Of a stretch of 64,000 nt of DNA, positions 58,184 through 64,000 are shown one piece after another (position 1 is the first letter of the stretch; the number at the start of each line of letters is the position of its first letter). The notes under the pieces were generated by a model. That model saw nothing but the letters and a program-made list of their open reading frames with translations. It made no database searches and had not been told where the DNA came from. This DNA is from Polytrichum commune. Taxonomy: Eukaryota > Streptophyta > Polytrichopsida > Polytrichales > Polytrichaceae. The stretch is from assembly GCA_950295325.1 (NCBI GenBank), contig OX485803.1, forward strand, positions 30,442,001 to 30,506,000, in the 5' to 3' direction. A program made the translations under genes and the position numbers.

Positions 58184-60960
58184 TATTTGTGGTATACAAC
58201 AAAGTAAATTGGCTAATATTATATGAGCAATAAACATTGTTGAGGGGTGGTTTATAATATTGGAGTACCTAATATGAAGAGTACATTTTAAAAAACGTAG
58301 ACAACAAAATTAAATTAGCAACAACAATAGTACATGGAGTATAAAAATACATGTAATCAAAATTAAATTAGCAACTACTTTATTGTTTTGCATACAATGT
58401 AATGGTATTGACCATAATATCATGCTATCTCCTCTCATCTTGCATTTAATATTATAATTACATTGGCCACCACCTAACCATCCAACATTTTTAATTTACC
58501 CACCTATACACACCTATACATAATTGTATTCATATTTGATACAGAAACTTTGATTACCGTAAGGCCATGATAGTAGCACATCTATTGTCCTAGGTAACAT
58601 GGGTTGCATTAAATTCAATATTATCAATTTTCTCTCTAAACCTTAGGGGCCCCTTCCGTACATCAACATTTACTTCAAAAAAACTAATTATACTAGCCTT
58701 CTTCATGTACTATACGTGAGGAAAAACATTTTTTAGTACCTCATGTACATTACCTACATTAATTAATACTCAAACAATACCAATTGTTGCTCCAAGTAAC
58801 ATTCTTACCCTCAACCCTAAACCCTATAACCACCCAAACCTAAACAAACATGTGGACATAGAGATGCAAGCATGGTTAACTGAACAACTCCTGATACATG
58901 TCAAGGCTTAAGTGGAAAGTAATTCAAAACAAGCAAGCAAACAATTATACCAATTGTTGTTCTACGTAATACTATTAACCCATAAAATATAATGGACAGA
59001 AAGGGAGGGTAGGGTATCTAAATAGTAATAAGGCAACCAATATTAAGTCGGTGACACAAGGGGGATACTCTTAACCCTAAACCCTAAACCCTAAACCGTA
59101 TAAACGACTCCCGACTCATGTCAAGGCTTAAAATTCTCTAAAACAAAACCATCAAGATTTCAAAAGTCAAGCAAATTTATGTTTACAAATTATTCTTGAA
59201 GACATGGTAAGTGGTGAAAAAGTAGGTGACATAGAACAAAGATTTATCAAATTGTGAATGGCAATCCGATATGTGGTCTTAATTTGGCTAAGGAAAAAGG
59301 TACATGGGTTGCGTAACCTTACCTTTCATTTTTTTAATCTTTGTTTGCCTGGGTAAAATCCACCCCTTAGAGGCAAGTACAAGATTTAGCCGAGACTTGT
59401 TATTCTTTGATGGGATACAATATGAAAACAATTAAGCCTTCAAAACATTTAAGATCATCAAAGTTATGTTCTAAGTCATATTTATCCATTTGCTTTAAAC
59501 CTTTACTTTTGAAGATAGGTTTTGAACATCATATATTGGTATTCTATAATCGAATACTTAACACAACCATACATGTCGTGGAAACAAAACTCCAATATAA
59601 ACAACAATTTGCTACTACTTATAGGCGATAATACAAGCTCATGCCTAGGTTTGGAAGGATTGCATGAATCCTGAAGGTTGTTTAATGGACAAGAGGGATG
59701 TAAATTCAACACCTACCCATTCCTTTTGTTCTAATACAAGCTTAGACCTATGTGCAGAGGGATTGAATTAACCCCTAACGTTGTTTAAGATATTATAAGC
59801 ATTTGATCTTAACCCATATTATCTCGATGTTTGGTTTTGTTAATTGTGTTTCAAACATGCTTAATTTAAATATCATTAATAATGATATTCACATCAAAGC
59901 ATCCCAAGTGTCCAACTTCAATAAAGTCCCCAAGTTGCTATTGATAGTATAATTTAGGTTGAAAATCCCCTTTCACAAATTATTGCGATAATTGAGGGAT
60001 TCATAAGGGTGTAGGGGTTTAGGGTTAATTGAATTTTTGGCCAATGGGTATATTATTGTCCCAATTGCATTTGAATCCCACCTTTGTGGTAAAAAATTAC
60101 AAAATGCTTTATCTTTTTTATTATTGATGTTATTTAATTGATGCCAATGACATAATATACAATGAATAGTTAATATAGCATTCCATAATTCTAAATATTA
60201 AGCAATACTACTTATAATATTTAGTGTACTAGTAATTTAAAGCCCGCTTACCTTCATATTACAACAAGTCCACAAAGAAAATCTTACACTTGAGTTACTC
60301 AACCTCAACCCATACTTCAAAATTATGTTTACTATTGGGCCTAGATGGTTATTATAATTTGAGCATTGAGATTCCTTTATTTTTGGTCAGCAATTGTTTT
60401 TGGTATTCGTTTTTGGACTCACCACATACAATTCATCCTCTATAAATGTTATGCTCTGGAATATAATTTTCCTTACATTTATTGTGAGTTAACATTGTAA
60501 CAACTATAAAGGGAGCTTTTTGAATGCTTAACAAATTTGATTCATTACAATTATGGAGGGAGAGTTTTGCAAAATTATAAATTATAAAATATGTGTATCA
60601 ATCACAATATAACCCATATTAATAATTTGATCACAAAAGTCAAATTTGGTGGCTTTTGCCACTTTGAAAGGTTGTGACTCAATGTAATGGATGTCATCTC
60701 ACAATATTGGATGTAGTTCGTAGGTTAACATTTATAAGTGGCAAATTAACAAAGAGGGGAATAAATTATTCTTAACATGTAACAAAGTTTACATTCTAGT
60801 TAGCAATATGAGAGGAGTACGAATTTGTTAACAAATACAATTATGAGTTAACATGTGGAAGTGTAACATTTATCGAGGGTGGACTCTAGCAATCACAAAA
60901 TAGACCAATAGACATATGCCACGTAAGGGTTACATGTGGCCTTTGGGCGCGGGTTGATGG
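58184..60960. other. AT-rich stretch without recognised genes
   Basis: Chance open frames only. It contains a short interstitial telomere-type repeat at 59073-59097 and several imperfect local duplications (for example around 58780-59110 and 59640-59760). It separates the MULE from the ParB-like gene, and if the two palindrome clusters belong to one element it is interior to that element. Confidence 0.4.
59073..59097. repeat. Interstitial telomere-like CCCTAAA repeats
   Basis: Three CCCTAAA units in tandem, the complement of the plant telomere repeat TTTAGGG. A related CAACCCTAAACCCTATAACC lies near 58808. Confidence 0.85.
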
Positions 60961-61824
60961 GACGTCTAGGTAGGGAGTGGATGTGACGTTTAGGGTTTCG
61001 ATACACTCCCTTGCTCTTCGCTCCTTTCGCTCCTTTTTGCTCATTTTGCTCCTTTCGCTTACTCCCTTTCGCTCCTTTCCTCCTCGCCCACCATCGTTCC
61101 TTTCCTCCTCGCCCTTGCTCCTCGCCTTTGCTGCTCCTCCTTCTCCTCCTTCTCCATTGCTACTATTACTGGTCCTCCTTCTTGTTGTTTCTCCTCTTTC
61201 TCCTCCTCCTTGCTCTTCCTTTGTTGTTTCTCCTCCTCCTTGCTCCTAGTTCCATAAGAGCGCCAGGAGCTCCAGGCAGGTGTTTTTTTCTTTCCCTCTT
61301 TGCTAGATGTGCTGTTCCAGGTGCTAATTAGGTGATTTGAGTTTATGTATTGATGCACAAGAGGAGGATTGTGAGTATTGTGTGAGCATGCAATGTTTTG
61401 TTGCACTCACAATTGCAAATAACATCAGAAATTGAGTAGTTTTTTGCTTGCAGTCTCATTAGGACATTAATGGAGTAGTTTCAGTTGTTGCAAGGGTTTT
61501 AGGGTTGGAGTATTTCAGTTGTTTCAGAGTGCTCCTCCTTTCAGTTTGTAATTGTCTTCACTTCACTTGAATTCACTTTTTCCAAGTTCTAAGAAATTAT
61601 ATGTTTTGCTTTGTTCACTTCTATCTGATGTCAATGTTCAATCCAGTGCAATCTTTGTAGTAGGGTTTTTTTGGTGGGTTTGATGCATTTTAGGAGCAAC
61701 ACACAGTTTAGTTGAATCTTGAATGTGCACATTGCATTACCAGAGGTTTCTAACTTCAATTTTATTGTTAATTTGCAGTCTGTCGTAGCTGCAGCTGTGG
61801 TTGAGCAACAAACATTGTACAAAG
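60961..61824 (+). promoter_or_regulatory. Probable promoter and 5' UTR exon(s) of the ParB-like gene
   Basis: A pyrimidine-rich tract (61010-61250, CTCCTT repeats) typical of plant leaders is followed by ordinary sequence ending in a strong donor, ACAAAG-GTAAGTG, at 61825. An internal acceptor TTTGCAG at 61775 is possible. The 90-110-codon open frames in the tract are low-complexity and judged non-coding. The exon is inferred, not proven. Confidence 0.4.
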
Positions 61825-62073
61825 GTAAGTGTTTCTAGTACATTGCAAATTGAAATGGAACATTCTTCTTAGTTTGGAGTGTAGAATCTACTATTGCAAT
61901 GCAACACCTGATATATTCTAATTTGGAGTGCAAATCCATGTTGCATTCCAAGTAAAGATGAACATTGCACATGAATGGAATGCAACAAAAAACCTGTTCC
62001 GAAAATTTCGGAGCAATATCCAGAAACACAGTAATTGTGCAAAGTAATTAAATTCAGAATAATTAAAAAATGG

Positions 62074-62699
62074 CCTGAAGTTTACGGACGCGCGTCCGTA
62101 AACTTCAGGGAACCCTGGGAATATGCATCGCACTATGTGTGAACAGTTTACGGACGCACGTCCGTAAACTGTAGATATATTTAAAAAGAACTATTTAAAA
62201 ACATGAATGATAAGTTTACGGACGTGCGTCCGTAAACTTGAAATATCTAAGTACACTAAATGTGGTACATGATACATGTGCAGAGTTTACGGACGCGCGT
62301 CCGTAAACTAGGCAGCAAAAACTATGAAAATCTCAGAGTATAATACATGTCATGGGTTTTCAAAATAAGTTCTACAAAATGTACAAGTTCTACACAACAA
62401 AAATGAACTTATTTTCCAAGAATTTACGGACGCACGTCCGTAAATTAGGGCTACATAATAATAAAAAACATATTATATTCATGGAATATAGAAATAGAAA
62501 CTTTTGGATGATATATGTGCAGAGTTTACGGACGCGCGTCCGTAAACTCTGCACATATATCATGTATGTGATTTCTTTTTATAAGATATCTCAAGTTTAC
62601 GGACGTGCGTCCGTAAACTTGACATGTACTATAACATAATACATAACCACATTATATAGGAAAGAGTACGCAAAGGTTTACGACCGCGCGTTCGTAAGA
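62074..62699. repeat. Palindrome cluster 2: regularly interspersed palindromic array (8 copies)
   Basis: 24-bp cores lie at 62080-62103, 62146-62169, 62214-62237, 62285-62308, 62422-62445, 62524-62547, 62595-62618 and 62676-62699 (last decayed). Centre-to-centre distances are 66, 68, 71, 137, 102, 71 and 81 bp, so most spacers are 42-57 bp and largely unrelated to each other. Cores share TTACGGACGCGCGTCCGTAA, with GCAC or GTGC at the centre in some. Perfect self-complementarity extends beyond the core in several copies: 36 bp at 62074-62109 and 56 bp at 62508-62563. Flanking extensions differ between copies. Confidence 0.97.
62508..62563. repeat. 56-bp perfect palindrome
   Basis: The core copy at 62524-62547 is flanked by ATGATATATGTGCAGA on the left and its exact complement TCTGCACATATATCAT on the right. 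The left flank resembles that of the copy at 62285 (ATGATACATGTGCAGA), whose right flank is not complementary. So here the left flank seems to have been copied, inverted, to the right side. Confidence 0.97.
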
Positions 62700-62752
62700 T
62701 AGGCTCTGCATCCCCAGACCTTAATACTGACTTGTATATTTTACATTTGCAG

Positions 62753-64000
62753 ATGGAATCTACAAAAAGACCCGCTATTGATTTATTCGCAGAGCTTGTC
62801 CATCCTCCGCTTCCAAAAGCCATCAAAGACGTAAGCCACAACGACCATTACAAGCCACGCGAAGACATTGTAGATAACTGGACAGTTATTGTAGAAAAAG
62901 ACGAAAATGATATATTTGTCCTTAGATTTGCCTATCAAATAAAAGCAGATATACATGAATCCGAGAAGTGGATGAAGGTAAAAAACTGGACAGTAGAGTG
63001 TGCGGTAGCCCAAGGTGATTATGTTGTCATTGACCTTGAAAAGAAAAATGATAGGATCACATTCATTTTGCACGAGTTGTACTATCCGTTCAACAAAAAT
63101 GAATGTGAAAATGCCAGCCCAGATGCGTCTTGCTTCAATTTACAGAATGAATTCCAAGACTATGCATGCAATGCACCCTGGACGGGTAAACGGCTTGGAC
63201 GTCTCTTGAACAATATGACAAGAGTAAATGGGGCATTACTAGAAGCCAAAAAAGGAAAGGCGAAAAAACCAGTTCCTGAACGACCTAAACGTGTTCCTAA
63301 ACACGTGCCAGAAGCCTCGAGACCCTCACAGAGTGGGGCATCAAGAGGGAGCAAGCAGACTAGTAAACGTTCCCACTCACAGATGGAGTCGTCAGGGCTA
63401 ACAGAGGGTCCAGATGTGAGCTCTACTCTTACTGTCGCACCACTCCTGAAGAAAGGACAACGTCCTGACGCCGAACTTTCCACAAAGATTTTCCAAGAGT
63501 TCGACGAGAAGACAAAGGGCTGCTGGCCACTTGGAAGATATTTCACGTTTGATGTGGATGTCTACAAATGCCACAAGGGCACGGAGAGTATGAATACTCG
63601 TGCCAAAGAAGAGACCGGGGTGTGGTGGCAAATGAATAACATTATGAACAACCCCAAATTTGATAGGCAAACCATATGTGTGACACCAAAGGATCCTGTG
63701 GTTGAAGTCACAGCGCAAAACTGGCCAATTCTCAAAGATGGAGAGTTCTACATAGTCGACGGCCAACATAGTGTGATGGCTGCAAAAGCTCTCCTAGAGG
63801 ACGATGAGTGGAAGAGCCCTTTGAAAGAGACAATCCGATACTGGAAGGCATTCGTCGTCCATTCCAAAGACTCGAACCAGCTCATCGCAATATCTGCCTT
63901 CATGAACCAAGGGAATAAAGTGAGGCAGTTCGAGGCTTCATGGGCTGCCAACATCGTGGCTGGAAGGACCTTGTGGGTAGAGCATGATTGTCCCCCAAAA
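62753..64000 (+). CDS. ParB/DGQHR-like protein, partial (runs off right edge)
   Basis: The ATG follows a TTTGCAG acceptor and the frame stays open for 416 codons to the window end. Residues 1-160 form an unrecognised acidic-basic domain. About 164-217 is a basic, Pro/Ser-rich linker (KKGKAKKPVPERPKR, SKQTSKRSHS). From about 235 a second domain contains FYIVDGQHSVMAAKALL (Asp336-Gly337-Gln338-His339) and, 40-50 residues on, FMNQGNKVRQFEASWAANIV (Asn385). A hydrophobic strand, DGQH, an Ala-rich helix and a later xN-x-K/V-x-F helix match the layout of DGQHR/DndB and ParB-Srx proteins, which bind or cut DNA or act as nucleotide-driven clamps. Ser340 replaces the usual Arg. The assignment is by motif only. 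It is likely the second gene of the palindrome-bearing element, divergent from the DUF7869-like gene. No stop or frameshift is seen. Confidence 0.65.
   Translation, partial: MESTKRPAIDLFAELVHPPLPKAIKDVSHNDHYKPREDIVDNWTVIVEKDENDIFVLRFAYQIKADIHESEKWMKVKNWTVECAVAQGDYVVIDLEKKNDRITFILHELYYPFNKNECENASPDASCFNLQNEFQDYACNAPWTGKRLGRLLNNMTRVNGALLEAKKGKAKKPVPERPKRVPKHVPEASRPSQSGASRGSKQTSKRSHSQMESSGLTEGPDVSSTLTVAPLLKKGQRPDAELSTKIFQEFDEKTKGCWPLGRYFTFDVDVYKCHKGTESMNTRAKEETGVWWQMNNIMNNPKFDRQTICVTPKDPVVEVTAQNWPILKDGEFYIVDGQHSVMAAKALLEDDEWKSPLKETIRYWKAFVVHSKDSNQLIAISAFMNQGNKVRQFEASWAANIVAGRTLWVEHDCPPK

Larger units (their letters stand above)
61825..62752 (+). other. Probable 5'-UTR intron filled with palindromes
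   Basis: The donor GTAAGTG at 61825 and the acceptor TACATTTGCAG ending at 62752, directly before the ATG of the ParB-like frame, bracket a 928-bp AT-rich stretch without coding potential. It contains the eight palindromes of cluster 2. Confidence 0.5.

Noticed and set aside
60977-61331. Leu/Pro/Ser-rich open frames (90-106 codons)
   Set aside because: Low-complexity translation of a CTCCTT-rich leader; no domain and poor start context.
62074-62699. CRISPR array interpretation of the interspersed palindromes
   Set aside because: Repeat-spacer spacing is only roughly regular, the setting is a plant nuclear gene with introns, and no Cas-like gene is present.

Overview
This is a TE-rich, low-gene-density stretch of a land-plant nuclear genome. 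Genes are split by GT-AG introns, and GC is low apart from CT microsatellites and poly-C/poly-G tracts. Conserved plant families (an LRR receptor kinase of the LRR-VIII type, a pectinesterase, G-type lectin remnants) sit among many small DNA transposons. The DUF7869-like transposase and the LINE reverse transcriptase resemble proteins I associate with seed-free plants. A fern or lycophyte is my best guess, but the species cannot be fixed from the window.

Layout. 0.1-2.5 kb: 5' half of an LRR receptor kinase gene (minus strand, running off the left edge). 4.5-6.1 kb: a 210-bp minisatellite array whose units relate to stand-alone hairpin repeats. 7.8-25.5 kb: mostly transposons. These include three hAT-like elements with perfect 8-bp target duplications, a Tourist-like MITE, a pogo-like element with transposase remnants nested in an older MITE, a LINE RT fragment, and hairpin MITEs. 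26.9-27.2 kb: a 44-bp tandem array. 28-37 kb: dispersed repeats and a Tourist-like MITE with a TTA target duplication. 36.9-37.8 kb: a 300-bp unit repeated three times. 38.2-40.5 kb: broken G-type lectin gene with a duplicated 5' region. 45.1-47.9 kb: an apparently intact five-exon pectinesterase gene (minus strand).

50.7 kb to the right edge is the most unusual part. A minus-strand gene for a DUF7869/RNase H-like predicted transposase carries two in-frame stop codons. A plus-strand gene runs off the right edge and encodes a protein with a DGQHR/ParB-like motif. They point away from each other, and the sequence upstream of, or in introns of, both carries about 16 copies of one 22-24-bp perfect or near-perfect palindrome (inner 20 bp TTACGGACGCGCGTCCGTAA). 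No copy was found elsewhere in the window. Eight copies form a loosely regular array at 62.07-62.70 kb, probably inside a 5'-UTR intron, and one extends into a 56-bp perfect palindrome. I infer that both genes and the palindromes belong to one large mobile element of a type I do not recognise. It was later interrupted by a 2.6-kb Mutator-like element (55,529-58,174) with 645-bp terminal inverted repeats and a perfect 9-bp target duplication.

Reading frames, splice junctions, repeats and target duplications were read directly from the sequence. Family names rest on motif recognition only; no searches were run.
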